A stretch of DNA of 39,652 nucleotides, from contig JAIXTH010000215.1 in NCBI GenBank assembly GCA_027484265.1, forward strand, positions 1-39,652, in the 5' to 3' direction. Shown here piece by piece: positions 1-7,797 of this stretch (positions are counted from its first letter, which is position 1; every line of letters begins with the position of its first letter). Below the pieces are notes generated by a model. That model saw nothing but the letters and a program-made list of their open reading frames with translations, searched no databases and was not told the origin of the DNA. Made by a program: the position numbers and the translations under genes. The stretch comes from Alphaproteobacteria bacterium (GTDB lineage: Bacteria > Pseudomonadota > Alphaproteobacteria > Caulobacterales > Aquidulcibacteraceae).

Positions 1-1025
1 CCGGCACTGGAGGCCGCAACGTCCGGCAGCTCGTAGGTCTGTCGCAGGTTCCGCCAGCCGCGGCCCTCGCCGCCAAACAGCGCTTCGATGCGGCGATAGC
101 CGTGCCAGAGCGGGCTGCTATGCGCGCGCCAGTAACGCCCGTCCAGCGCGCCGGCGCCTTCGTGTGGGGCTGGCTTGCGCGGGCTCTTGCCGGGTGCAGC
201 AGCGCCGCCGCTGTCGCCCTTCAGGGCGGCGGTCACCAGATCGCGCACGATCTGCTCCCGGTCGGCGGCGGGCGGGGCCGCGCGCAGCGACTGCAGCGCT
301 TCTGGCGCGGAGAGGATGCGCCAGTCCTGCGGCGCCAGTGCATCGATCCAGATCACCGTGCCACCCAGCGCCAGGGCGGTGGCCACCGTGTGCCCTGTGC
401 CGCCGACACGGCTGGTGCTGGCCCCATCCCAGATCGCGATCAGGATGTCCGACTGCTCCACCAGCAACCGCCCGGCCAGCGCCACGCGCCGGGCGCAGTC
501 GGCTTCGAAGGTCATGGCCACATGGGGATCGTCGGGGCGGTCCAGCCTGGCGAGATATGCGGCGGCAATCTCGGGATCATCATCGGCCAGTTCGAAACAG
601 GTGGCTTTGGCTGCCAGCGCATCGATCCGCTGCGCCCGGGCCTGTGCGGCGGGATCCAGCGGCATCCCGCCGGCCAGCATGCGGCGTGCATCCGCGGGGT
701 CCAGAGGGCCGGCATTGAGGGCGCGGTTCACCTGCTGGCCGAATGGCAGGGGCGCCACCAGGCTCCACCCGCGATCCAGGGCTTCCGTCGCCAGTGCCTG
801 GTCGGTGCCGTCGGCCAGCAGGCTGTGCAGGCGCACTGGTGGCGGCATTGCGGCAGGGCTGTCCACCGTCGCACCGGCTGCGGCTTCGGCGATCAGCGAT
901 AGGATCGTGCCCGCCACGGCGACGCTCGCGGCGCCGCCCGCGATCCAGGCAGGGTGGGTGGTCCGGTGACCGGTGACACCCAGCGACAGGCATGCCGACG
1001 GTACCGGCGGTGGAACTGCCGCCAT
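1..1025 (-). CDS. SLOG-like (Rossmann, TIR-associated) protein, C-terminus cut by window edge
   Basis: An open frame runs from ATG at 1025 to the left edge (341 codons, no stop seen), so the C-terminus is missing. The N-terminus has LGVTGHR (residues 15-21). This is followed by RLHSLLADGTDQA (about 65-77), GWSLVAPLPFG (86-96), SDILIAIWDG (192-201) and GGTGHTVATALALGGTVIWID (about 208-228). This order (GxTGHR, a 'LADGxD' strand, 'DxLIAxWDG', 'GGTxxxV') is what I know from SLOG/LOG-like Rossmann proteins that bind nucleotide ligands and often sit beside TIR or membrane effector genes. The ligand and activity are unknown. It is the third gene of the operon, starting 15 nt after the lipoprotein stop. 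Several longer plus-strand frames overlap it but have the Arg/Ser/Ala-rich look of antisense shadows. The family call is from motif memory; the coding frame itself is well supported by protein-like composition. Confidence 0.75.
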   Translation of the reverse strand, partial: MAAVPPPVPSACLSLGVTGHRTTHPAWIAGGAASVAVAGTILSLIAEAAAGATVDSPAAMPPPVRLHSLLADGTDQALATEALDRGWSLVAPLPFGQQVNRALNAGPLDPADARRMLAGGMPLDPAAQARAQRIDALAAKATCFELADDDPEIAAAYLARLDRPDDPHVAMTFEADCARRVALAGRLLVEQSDILIAIWDGASTSRVGGTGHTVATALALGGTVIWIDALAPQDWRILSAPEALQSLRAAPPAADREQIVRDLVTAALKGDSGGAAAPGKSPRKPAPHEGAGALDGRYWRAHSSPLWHGYRRIEALFGGEGRGWRNLRQTYELPDVAASSA

Positions 1026-1040
1026 GCTGACTGGCCAGCC

Positions 1041-1313
1041 TTAGCGTGGCGGCCGGTCGGCGCCAGTATCCCCGTCAGGCTGCGCTGGTGGCGGCGGTGG
1101 CGGCGGTGGCGGCGGCGGCGGCGGCGGTACTTCCGGCGGGCACCAGTCGGGGATCCGCTTGCCCTCGGCCCGCAGCTCGGCGCACTTCTGCGCGATGCCT
1201 TCGGGCGTCGCTGGCTTGATGACGCATCCGGATACCAGCCCGAGGCTGGCCAGGATCAGTACTCCCGCCGCCAAACCTGAAATTCTGCGCATCACCCAGT
1301 CCCCCGAATTCAT
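1041..1313 (-). CDS. small proline-run lipoprotein between TIR and SLOG genes
   Basis: Ninety residues. The ATG at 1313 overlaps the stop of the TIR gene (ATGA), which suggests translational coupling; a second in-frame ATG at 1292 (MRRISG) is an alternative start. A signal peptide with a lipobox (LGLVSGC) predicts a lipid-anchored mature protein beginning at Cys. The mature part is short: about 35 residues with two Cys, then an uninterrupted run of 14 prolines and an acidic/Arg tail. The proline run is encoded by a GGC/GGT-type run on the plus strand (about 1086-1130) that could slip in replication, so its length may vary between strains. No catalytic domain is present. A spacer or periplasmic tether role for the neighbouring TIR-TolB-TPR membrane protein is inference. 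I do not recognise a named family. Confidence 0.75.
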   Translation of the reverse strand: MNSGDWVMRRISGLAAGVLILASLGLVSGCVIKPATPEGIAQKCAELRAEGKRIPDWCPPEVPPPPPPPPPPPPPPAQPDGDTGADRPPR

Positions 1314-3349
1314 TGAGTTGTTGGCACTAGATCAAACCCGATCCGCGATAGCAAGGCCTGAAACCGGGCCAGCGGGTGCAGGGGGCTCAGAAAAGAGTCC
1401 GAACGCAGTTGCGCCAGCCCCGAGTCCCCTTGCTCATAGCCGCGCTCCAATGCGTCCATGGCGGCATCGGGTTCGCCGAACTGGGCCAGGATCTGGCCCT
1501 GCTGGAACAGGGCGCTGTCGCCAAACTGTGTGCGGAGCGCTTCGAGGCTGGCGAGGGCCTGTGTGGTGTTGCCCATCTTCCAGTCTGTCATCGCCAGGCC
1601 CGCCAGCTTGAAGGTCGGGCTCGGCTCGGCCTCATAGGCGGCGCGGGCATCGGGCAGCCGCCCGAGCTGGAATAGCGCCTCGCCCTTGAAGGCGTTGACG
1701 ATCGACATGCCGGGGTTCAGGCGCAGGGCCCGCTCCAGCTCGCCCAGCGCCTGTTCATAGTCACGGGCGATGATCGCGATGGTGCCGCTGATCCGGAAGG
1801 CCGAGGCGTTCAACGGGTCGAGCACAAGGGCGCGTGCCATGTCACGCCGGGCCTCGTCCAGCCGTCCTGTGCGGGCGCAGAACAGGGCGAAGGCCATCAG
1901 CGTATCCGCATCGCCGGGCGCCAGGGCGCGGGCGCGGTCGAATTCGACCTTCGCGCGGCGGGCGTCCAGCGCCTGATTGAACAGCACCCAGCCCAGGGTC
2001 GAGCGGGCCAGGGCAAAGTCGGGTGCCAGCTGCACGGCACGCGTTGCCGCCGCAATCGCATCATCACGCAGCGGGCGCATGGTGGCCGGATCGCCCGACT
2101 GTGCCGCCAGCACCGACAGCGCGCGCGCCCGCCAGGTATGGGCCGCTGCATAGTCCGGGTCCTTGGCGATCGCCCGGTCAAACCACATCAGTGCCTCGCG
2201 GTCGGTCTCCTCGCTGGCAGCCAGACTGTAGGCAGCGCGGCCGTGCAGCAGGTCTTCGAAGGCATCACCGTTGCCGGAGCCGCTGGCTGCATCGGGCTTG
2301 GCAGCGGTGGTGCGGGTCGATCCCGAAGCGGTTGCCCCAGCCACCGCCTCGCTGATCCGGGCCGCCAGGGCGTCCGCGACCTTGGCGGCGATCTCGCTCT
2401 GCACCGCGAAGATGTCGGCCAGGGACCGCTCGTACACCTGCGACCAGCGGGTCAGGCCCGCCCTTGCATCCACCAGATCGGCGCTGACCCGCACCTGTTT
2501 GCCTGCCTTGGCGACAGTGCCCTGCAGCAGGAATGCCACGCCCAATCGCGCGGCAATCGCACGGACGTCCGCGTCCGCCGCACCGGCGCTGCGCGACGAG
2601 GTTGGCGCCGCGACCTGGAGGTCCGGGTTGCGGGTGAGGGCGGCGCGCAGTTCGGCTGACAGGCCTTCGGAGAAATAGTCCTCGTCGGGATTGGCGCTGA
2701 TGTTGCGGAACGGCAGGACCGCCAGCGACTTGCTGCCCTCTTCGACCGCCGGATGGCGCCCCTGCCACAGGAACAGTCCACCCGCTCCGGCGATGGCGGC
2801 GCCGGCAGCCAGGCCGCCACCGATCAGAAACCGGCGCCGCGCTTGCTGGTTGCGAAAGCCGCCGGGCCGGGCGGACATGAGGGGCACGGCGCCGCTGCCG
2901 GCGGCCTTTCCGCCATTTGCGCTATCCGGACGCGCTGCGGCAGCGGGTGGCTTTCTCGGCGCAGCCATGAAGGCTTCCAGATCGGCCACAAAGGCGCGCC
3001 AGACCGGGTCTGCGCGAGCGCCGGTCCAGTGTGTGAGGTCGGCTGTCTGGGTCAGCTCGAACATCACCGGCCGCTCGCAGGCCTCGATCATCACGGGAAA
3101 CAGGGTGCCCTGACGCAGCCCCACCGTCGCCTCGGCCCGCACCCAGCGTGACGTCACCGAGCGCGGCGACCACAGCACCACCACCGCCCGCGCCGACCGG
3201 AGCGCTTCCTCGGTCACCTCGTCATAGGCCTCGCCGACCTTCAGCCCCGCGTCCCACCACACATCGAGGTCGCGCGCCTCCAGTGCCGCTGCGAAGCGCT
3301 CGGCGGCTGGCCGGTCCTGGCGATTGTAGGACAGGAAGATATCGGGCAA
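1310..3349 (-). CDS. TIR domain - TM - TolB-like - TPR protein
   Basis: A protein of 679 aa. Residues 1-130 are a TIR domain: DIFLSYNRQD at 3-12, WWD at 31-33, and SRWVRAE at 67-73, where E73 sits where the catalytic Glu of NAD-cleaving TIRs is expected. A Pro/Ala linker leads to one transmembrane segment (about 173-196, after RRRF). Then comes a TolB-N/FlgO-like alpha/beta domain (KSLAVLPFRNISAN at 207-220 to about 335, with LLQGTV and ADIFAVQSEIAAKVADAL). The C-terminus is a TPR array (about 360-660). The start is TTG at 3349 after a G-rich stretch; no ATG fits before the TIR fold. Bacterial TIR domains may hydrolyse NAD or only mediate assembly, and which applies cannot be told here. It is the first gene of the TIR > lipoprotein > SLOG operon. 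The TolB-TPR back half resembles that of the SARP-like regulator at 35636-37681. Confidence 0.85.
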   Translation of the reverse strand: MPDIFLSYNRQDRPAAERFAAALEARDLDVWWDAGLKVGEAYDEVTEEALRSARAVVVLWSPRSVTSRWVRAEATVGLRQGTLFPVMIEACERPVMFELTQTADLTHWTGARADPVWRAFVADLEAFMAAPRKPPAAAARPDSANGGKAAGSGAVPLMSARPGGFRNQQARRRFLIGGGLAAGAAIAGAGGLFLWQGRHPAVEEGSKSLAVLPFRNISANPDEDYFSEGLSAELRAALTRNPDLQVAAPTSSRSAGAADADVRAIAARLGVAFLLQGTVAKAGKQVRVSADLVDARAGLTRWSQVYERSLADIFAVQSEIAAKVADALAARISEAVAGATASGSTRTTAAKPDAASGSGNGDAFEDLLHGRAAYSLAASEETDREALMWFDRAIAKDPDYAAAHTWRARALSVLAAQSGDPATMRPLRDDAIAAATRAVQLAPDFALARSTLGWVLFNQALDARRAKVEFDRARALAPGDADTLMAFALFCARTGRLDEARRDMARALVLDPLNASAFRISGTIAIIARDYEQALGELERALRLNPGMSIVNAFKGEALFQLGRLPDARAAYEAEPSPTFKLAGLAMTDWKMGNTTQALASLEALRTQFGDSALFQQGQILAQFGEPDAAMDALERGYEQGDSGLAQLRSDSFLSPLHPLARFQALLSRIGFDLVPTTQ

Positions 3350-3452
3350 CCGGGCCCCCAGACCTCGAACTGGGTTCAGTGTTTAGTCTGCTGGTTCTAC
3401 ACGGTCTAGGGTCACTCCGGTTGCAATCGGCTACCTGGCAGGGGACGGGCAG

Positions 3453-3968
3453 CTAGGGTGCCGGATCGGGATTGCGGGCATCCGGCTGGCGTGGCCCGGC
3501 TCGCACCAGCAGCGTCGCGACCAGCAGCAGGGCTTCGTGCAGGACGCTGTCGAGCCGGTCGGGGGCCGCGAGGGCCAGCAGCTGCTCGCGGGCGGCACCG
3601 GTCCGGCGCAGCTGGAGGGCTTTCAGGGCCGCAAGCAGGCGGGCCTCGTCGCGCAGCGCGCCATCATGTCCGGGTGGGGCGATCTGCAGGGGACGTGCGG
3701 TCGACAGGCACAGGGCGCGCATGAAGCGGTCGAGCGGCACCACCCAGGCCGCCAGCCCGCGATCCACCAGCCGCCCGCTCATGTGGCGCAACGGGCATAG
3801 GCCCGCCACGGCCGCCATCGCCCACACCCGCACGCCGTCCAGCAGCGGGTCCTGCCAGACCTCCTGAACCGGCGGGGCAGCCAGTGGCCAGCGGATGATC
3901 CCGGACGACCCGCCGCCACCCGCTCCGGTCAGGCCAGCTCCCGCACTGATGGCTGCTTCACTCTTCAT
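3453..3968 (-). CDS. hypothetical protein, possibly iron-regulated
   Basis: I choose ATG at 3968 because an AGGAGA ribosome site lies 6 nt upstream; the longer frame from 4061 has no such support. The product is 171 aa. It has a Gly/Ala-rich N-terminus (about residues 5-24), then a helical body with WQDPLLDGVRVWAMAAVAG, LDRFMRALCLSTARP and a Leu/Ala-rich C-terminal half. No signal peptide, lipobox or catalytic motif is visible. I do not recognise the family. A Fur-box-like palindrome lies 41 nt upstream of the start, so iron control is possible. The gene stands alone on the minus strand between the VIT-transporter operon and the TIR operon. Confidence 0.65.
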   Translation of the reverse strand: MKSEAAISAGAGLTGAGGGGSSGIIRWPLAAPPVQEVWQDPLLDGVRVWAMAAVAGLCPLRHMSGRLVDRGLAAWVVPLDRFMRALCLSTARPLQIAPPGHDGALRDEARLLAALKALQLRRTGAAREQLLALAAPDRLDSVLHEALLLVATLLVRAGPRQPDARNPDPAP

Positions 3969-4009
3969 TCTGGTCTCCTGCCTTCCAATCCAACCCAAGC
4001 CCTTTGTTA

Positions 4010-4025
4010 TTAAGAATCGTTCGCA
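4010..4025 (-). promoter_or_regulatory. Fur-box-like site
   Basis: The plus strand reads TTAAGAATCGTTCGCA. It matches a classical GAGAATCATTCTC-type Fur box at most positions and lies 41 nt before the ATG of the hypothetical gene at 3968, within a local AT-rich island of an otherwise GC-rich window. Alphaproteobacterial iron control can also use Irr/RirA, so the identity is only suggested by similarity. Confidence 0.35.
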
Positions 4026-4096
4026 AACACAAGCTGCAATCCCGTGCTGGTGTGGTGGCAACCGCGCCGCGGTCAGGTCCCCGCTGATACGGGGCT

Positions 4097-4804
4097 TCAG
4101 GCCACCAGCGTGCCGAACAGCGCGCCGATGCCCCAGGTGGCGGCCATCGCCAGCGCGCCCCAGACCGTCACCCGCAGGGTCGGGCGCAGTACCGGGGCGC
4201 CGCCGACCCGCGCGCCGAGGGCGCCCAGCAGGGCCAGGAAGGCGAGGGCTGCACCGCTGACCATCAGTTCCAGCCCGGCTGCGGGTACCAGCGCTGCCAC
4301 CAGCAGCGGCAGGGCTGCCCCGGCAGCAAAGGTGAGGGCCGAGGTGATGGCGGCCTGGACGGGACGTGCGGCCGCCACTGCGGTCAGGCCCAGCTCGTCG
4401 CGCAGGTGGGCGCCGTAAGCGTCGCGCTCGGTCAGGGCGCGCGCCACCTGCGCCGCCAGCGGACGGTCGAGGCCGCGCGCCTGATAGATGCCGGTCAGCT
4501 CTTCCAGTTCGGCCTCGGGCATGGTGTCGAGCTCGAACCGCTCGCGGGCGCGGTCGGCGGCCTCGGTGTCGGCCTGGGCGCTGACCGAGACATATTCGCC
4601 GGCCGCCATCGACATGGCACCGGCCACCAGCCCGGCCACGCCAGCCGCCAGGATCGGCCCCTTGCCATCGGCCGCCGCCGCCACCCCGACGATCAGGCTG
4701 GCGGTGGAGATGATGCCGTCATTGGCGCCCAGCACGGCGGCCCGCAGCCAGCCGATCCGTTCCACCAGATGGCGCTCGGCATGGGAGATGGGGCGAAAGG
4801 GCAT
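4097..4804 (-). CDS. VIT/CCC1-family Fe(II)/Mn(II) transporter
   Basis: This 235-aa integral membrane protein has the VIT1/nodulin-21 pattern. An N-terminal HLVERIGWLRAAVLGANDGI is followed by STASLIVGVAAA (TM1) and AGAMSMAAGEYVSV (TM2, with the conserved M/E/Y residues). A cytoplasmic acidic helical domain (about residues 80-140, ELDTMPEAELEEL) corresponds to the metal-binding region of the family. Three more TM helices end the protein. Family members move Fe2+ or Mn2+ out of the cytosol. The ATG at 4804 lies 3 nt after the stop of the histidine kinase gene, so it is the last gene of the PepSY lipoprotein > regulator > kinase > VIT operon. That placement suggests the two-component system responds to metal or envelope stress; this is inference. 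Confidence 0.9.
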   Translation of the reverse strand: MPFRPISHAERHLVERIGWLRAAVLGANDGIISTASLIVGVAAAADGKGPILAAGVAGLVAGAMSMAAGEYVSVSAQADTEAADRARERFELDTMPEAELEELTGIYQARGLDRPLAAQVARALTERDAYGAHLRDELGLTAVAAARPVQAAITSALTFAAGAALPLLVAALVPAAGLELMVSGAALAFLALLGALGARVGGAPVLRPTLRVTVWGALAMAATWGIGALFGTLVA

Positions 4805-4807
4805 GGC

Positions 4808-6178
4808 TCAGGCTCCTGCGGCAGCGGTGCTGCCCGGCCACACCATCTGCACGGCAAGGCCACCGGCCTCGGCATCGTCCAGCATCAGCTGACCGCCCGA
4901 GCCCTCGACATACGCCCGCGCGATCGCCAGGCCCAGCCCTTGCGTGCCGCGCGCTTCATCAAGTCGCACCCCGCGGGTGAGCGCCGCATCGCGCAGCGAC
5001 GGAGCGAGGCCCGGCCCGTCATCGGCAATGCACAGCTGGAGGCTGCCGTCAGCTGCCACCGCGCCGGAGACCTCAACCCGGCTGCGGGCGTGGCGCAGCG
5101 CATTGTCGAGCAGGGCGCCAAAGGTCTCGAATGCCACCGGCTCGGCCAGCGGGATCGTCAGGCTGTCGGGCAGTGACAGATGCACCTGCACACCGGTGTC
5201 CGGGCTGCCGGTCCGCGCCAGCACCATGAGCAGCCGGTCGATCACCGGCTTGAGCTGGCAGGTGCCCCGCTCGGCCCCGGCGGCGCCTGCCCTGGCCAGT
5301 TCGGCCTGGACAGCGGTGTTCAGCACCTGGACGGTCTGCGCGATCTCGCCGCCAGCGGGATCAGGCAGGTCTGCTGCCTGCAGCTTGAGGGCTGCAATGG
5401 GGGGCTTGAGCGCATGGGCGAGGTCGCGGGCGCGGTGGCGGGCCGCTTCCATGTCGCGGGCGCGGGCATCGGCGAGGTCGTTGATCGCACCGGCGAGGGG
5501 GGCGATCTCGCGCGGGTGCGCCGCCGCATCGAAGCGGGCAGCGGGGTCTGCCTGCAGGGCCGACAGTTCTGCCCGTACCCGCGCCAGTGGCCGCAGGCCC
5601 ATGGTCACCTGCACCAGTGCCGCCCCCATCAGCGCGGCCCACAGCAGAGCAAGGAACGGTGCCAGCTCGGAGGCAAATCCCGCCCGCGCCTCGCTGACAG
5701 CGGCATGGGTGATCGCCACTTCCACCAGGACCGGCGGACCGCTGGCCTGGGGGCGGATCAGGCGGGCGGTGCGGATGATGCGCGGCTCGAACGGCCCCGC
5801 GGTGGTGTCGAACTGCCAGCTTGCACTGGCTGCCGCCGGACCCGCGTCCGGCCAGGGGCTCCAGCGCCCGTCCCACAGCGAGCGCGAGCGGACTTCACCG
5901 GCACCGGTCGATACCCGCCAGTACAGGCCGCTGGCCGGACGGGTGAAGCGCGGGTCCACCGGCGTGGCTGACAGCACCGGGCGACCGGTGCCGTCGGTGC
6001 GGACCGCTGCCGCCAGCATCTGGCCGGTGCGCTCGAGATCGGCCCCCACCTGCCGCTCGGCATGGCGCTCGAATAGCAGGGACAGCCCGACCCACGACAA
6101 AGCCAGGGCAAGGCCGCTGGCCAGGGCCGCGAAAGCCAGCAGCCGCAGCCGCAGGCTGGCGAACAGCAGCGGCCTCAT
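4808..6178 (-). CDS. sensor histidine kinase (PhoQ/QseC type)
   Basis: A protein of 456 aa. TM1 is at about residues 11-35, followed by a periplasmic sensor region of about 130 residues and TM2 at about 172-196. A HAMP-like linker (LRPLARVRAELSAL) leads to the H-box DLAHALKPPIAAL with phospho-acceptor His at 255. The ATPase domain has LLDNALRHA (N-box), DDGPGL (G1) and GLGLAIARAYVEGSGG (G2). The ATG overlaps the stop of the response regulator gene by 4 nt (ATGA), so the pair is translationally coupled. The DLAHALKxP H-box is typical of kinases partnered with PepSY proteins and OmpR regulators. The ligand is unknown; the operon ends with a Fe/Mn transporter gene, which hints at cation sensing. 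Confidence 0.93.
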   Translation of the reverse strand: MRPLLFASLRLRLLAFAALASGLALALSWVGLSLLFERHAERQVGADLERTGQMLAAAVRTDGTGRPVLSATPVDPRFTRPASGLYWRVSTGAGEVRSRSLWDGRWSPWPDAGPAAASASWQFDTTAGPFEPRIIRTARLIRPQASGPPVLVEVAITHAAVSEARAGFASELAPFLALLWAALMGAALVQVTMGLRPLARVRAELSALQADPAARFDAAAHPREIAPLAGAINDLADARARDMEAARHRARDLAHALKPPIAALKLQAADLPDPAGGEIAQTVQVLNTAVQAELARAGAAGAERGTCQLKPVIDRLLMVLARTGSPDTGVQVHLSLPDSLTIPLAEPVAFETFGALLDNALRHARSRVEVSGAVAADGSLQLCIADDGPGLAPSLRDAALTRGVRLDEARGTQGLGLAIARAYVEGSGGQLMLDDAEAGGLAVQMVWPGSTAAAGA

Positions 6179-6834
6179 GCCGGACCGGCCAAGCGATAGC
6201 CAAAGCCGCGCCGGGTCTCGATCACCCCGTCCCCCAGCTTGCGGCGCAGCCGGGCGACCAGCGCCTCCACGGCATTGGCATCGAGGCTGTCGGTGCCATG
6301 CAGGCGCTCGGCGATCTCGCCGGCTGGCACCGGACGCCCGTCGGCGTGTGCCAGCATGTCCAGCAGCCGGTATTCCAGCGGCGTGAGGCGCAGCGGCACC
6401 CCCTCCAGCGTCGCCGTGGCCCGGAACAGGTCGAGGCTCAGCGGCCCGGCGCGCACCACATTGCCGGTCCGTCCGCTGGCGCGGCGGATCAGGCCGCGCA
6501 GCCGCGCGATCAGCTCGGCGGGCTCGAACGGCTTGGCGAGATAGTCGTCGGCCCCGGCCTCGATCCCCTCCACCTTCTCGGCCCAGGAGCCGCGCGCCGA
6601 CAGCACCAGCACCGGCACGGCATTGCCTTCGGCCCGCCAGCGGCGCAGCACCGACAGGCCATCCAGGCGCGGCAGGCCAAGGTCCAGGATCACCGCGTCG
6701 AACGTCTCCTCGCCCCCCAGCTGCCAGGCCCGCTCGCCATCGCTGGCGCGATCGACATGGAAGCCGGCGGCCGCCAGCTGGTCGGCCAGGCGCGCCGCGA
6801 TCGTGGGGTCATCTTCCACCAGCAGCACCCGCAT
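6175..6834 (-). CDS. OmpR-family response regulator
   Basis: A 219-aa regulator from ATG at 6834; a GTG one codon upstream (6837) is possible. The receiver domain has the acidic pocket EDD (7-9), phospho-acceptor D51 in VILDLGLPR, the conserved Ser/Thr region VLSARG, and Lys in YLAKPF. The C-terminal winged helix (about 125-219) has LTPLEYRLLDMLAHADGRPV and the recognition region DANAVEALVARLRRKLG, then the wing RRGFGYRL. The ATG shares one base with the stop of the upstream PepSY lipoprotein gene (TGATG), and the stop overlaps the kinase start, so all three genes are coupled. It probably controls its own operon and perhaps the divergent PepSY/cytochrome b561 genes. Confidence 0.95.
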   Translation of the reverse strand: MRVLLVEDDPTIAARLADQLAAAGFHVDRASDGERAWQLGGEETFDAVILDLGLPRLDGLSVLRRWRAEGNAVPVLVLSARGSWAEKVEGIEAGADDYLAKPFEPAELIARLRGLIRRASGRTGNVVRAGPLSLDLFRATATLEGVPLRLTPLEYRLLDMLAHADGRPVPAGEIAERLHGTDSLDANAVEALVARLRRKLGDGVIETRRGFGYRLAGPA

Positions 6835-7208
6835 CACTCGACCTCCTGCTTGAGGATCTGGCCGGTGGTGGCATCGATCTCGAGTTCCAGCACCCGGCCT
6901 GAGGCTGCCAGCACCTTGATTTCATAGATCGCGGTCGCAGGGCCATAGCCGTCATCATCATCGACCTGCTCCAGTTCGACCTCGACGATCTCACCGGGGG
7001 CAGCGGCCTGCACGATGGCCTCGATCCGGGCATAGGGCAGGCGGCCTGGCGCGCTGGCAGCCAGCGGCCCCGGCGCAATGGCAGCCGGTGCTGCCAGCAC
7101 GGGCGTTGCGGGCGCCAGGGGCGCAGACGGCGCCGTGGGCTGCGCCGCGTCACAGGCTGCCAGCAGCAGCAGGCTGGCGAGGACGAGGGGGCGGATCGTG
7201 CGGGGCAT
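6834..7208 (-). CDS. PepSY-domain lipoprotein
   Basis: I choose ATG at 7208 (124 aa). The preceding in-frame 145 codons are low-complexity Gly/Ala and antisense to the divergent PepSY gene. The N-terminus MPRTIRPLVLASLLLLAACD is a lipoprotein signal with lipobox LAAC. An Ala/Pro linker (about 22-55) leads to a PepSY domain: ARIEAIVQAAAPGEIVEVEL, YEIKVLAASGRVLELEID and TTGQILKQE. The acidic QVDDDDGYG loop within it may bind cations. PepSY domains are thought to be periplasmic modulators. Being the first gene of a regulator-kinase operon, it may tune the sensor; that is inference. Confidence 0.88.
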   Translation of the reverse strand: MPRTIRPLVLASLLLLAACDAAQPTAPSAPLAPATPVLAAPAAIAPGPLAASAPGRLPYARIEAIVQAAAPGEIVEVELEQVDDDDGYGPATAIYEIKVLAASGRVLELEIDATTGQILKQEVE

Positions 7209-7323
7209 GCGGTTGGTGTCTCTGGCCGGGTCTGGCTGACAATCCGCTGACGCAGCGCAGCGGCGGGGCGTCAGGGCAACCGCGTCAGGATGGCAGGGCT
7301 GAAGCAGCAAAGGAACCACGCAC

Positions 7324-7797
7324 ATGCCCAACACGTCCACTCTCCGCATCCTGGCTGGCACACTCGTCGCCGGTGTTGCCGCCGTCGGCTTTGCCGCTGC
7401 CGCCGGTGCGTTCACGCCTGCGACGGCCGCAGCGCCCGCCGTTCTGCCCGTCCAGGTCCCGCTTGGCGCCGCCGCGCCAGTGCAGCCAACCCCGGTCCCG
7501 CTGGCGCCAGCCCCGAACGGAGCCGCACCCGCTCTCCAGCCGGTGCCGTCGCTGGCGCCAGTCCCGGCCCTCCCCGCAGCCGCGACCACAGCGCTGCCGA
7601 CCAGCGCCCAGCTGGCGGCAGCCGGTATCACCGACCCGATCAAGATCGAGCGCGATGACGGCCGGATCGAAGTCGAGCACCGCGATGCCGCCGGGCGCCG
7701 GTTCGAAACCTATTTCGATGCCCGCACCGGCGCCGTGATCAAGCACGAACAGGAAGGCCGGGATGATGACCGGCGTGGAGGCTACGCGGATGACTGA
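7324..7797 (+). CDS. secreted PepSY-like protein with Ala/Pro linker
   Basis: A 157-aa protein. An AAGGA ribosome site lies about 9 nt before ATG 7324. The N-terminal hydrophobic segment (about residues 8-29) is a signal peptide or anchor. About 65 residues of Ala/Pro/Val linker follow. The C-terminal 55 residues are one PepSY-type repeat (ITDPIKIERDDGRIEVEHRD, then GRRFETYFDARTGAVIKHEQE). It is divergent from the PepSY lipoprotein (115 nt between starts) and overlaps the cytochrome b561 gene by 8 nt. In comparable loci such pairs accompany membrane electron-transfer proteins. Confidence 0.85.
   Translation: MPNTSTLRILAGTLVAGVAAVGFAAAAGAFTPATAAAPAVLPVQVPLGAAAPVQPTPVPLAPAPNGAAPALQPVPSLAPVPALPAAATTALPTSAQLAAAGITDPIKIERDDGRIEVEHRDAAGRRFETYFDARTGAVIKHEQEGRDDDRRGGYADD

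Noticed and set aside
4944-6386. 480-codon plus-strand frame opposite the histidine kinase
   Set aside because: It is Ser/Arg/Ala-rich and lacks motifs; the kinase on the other strand is complete.
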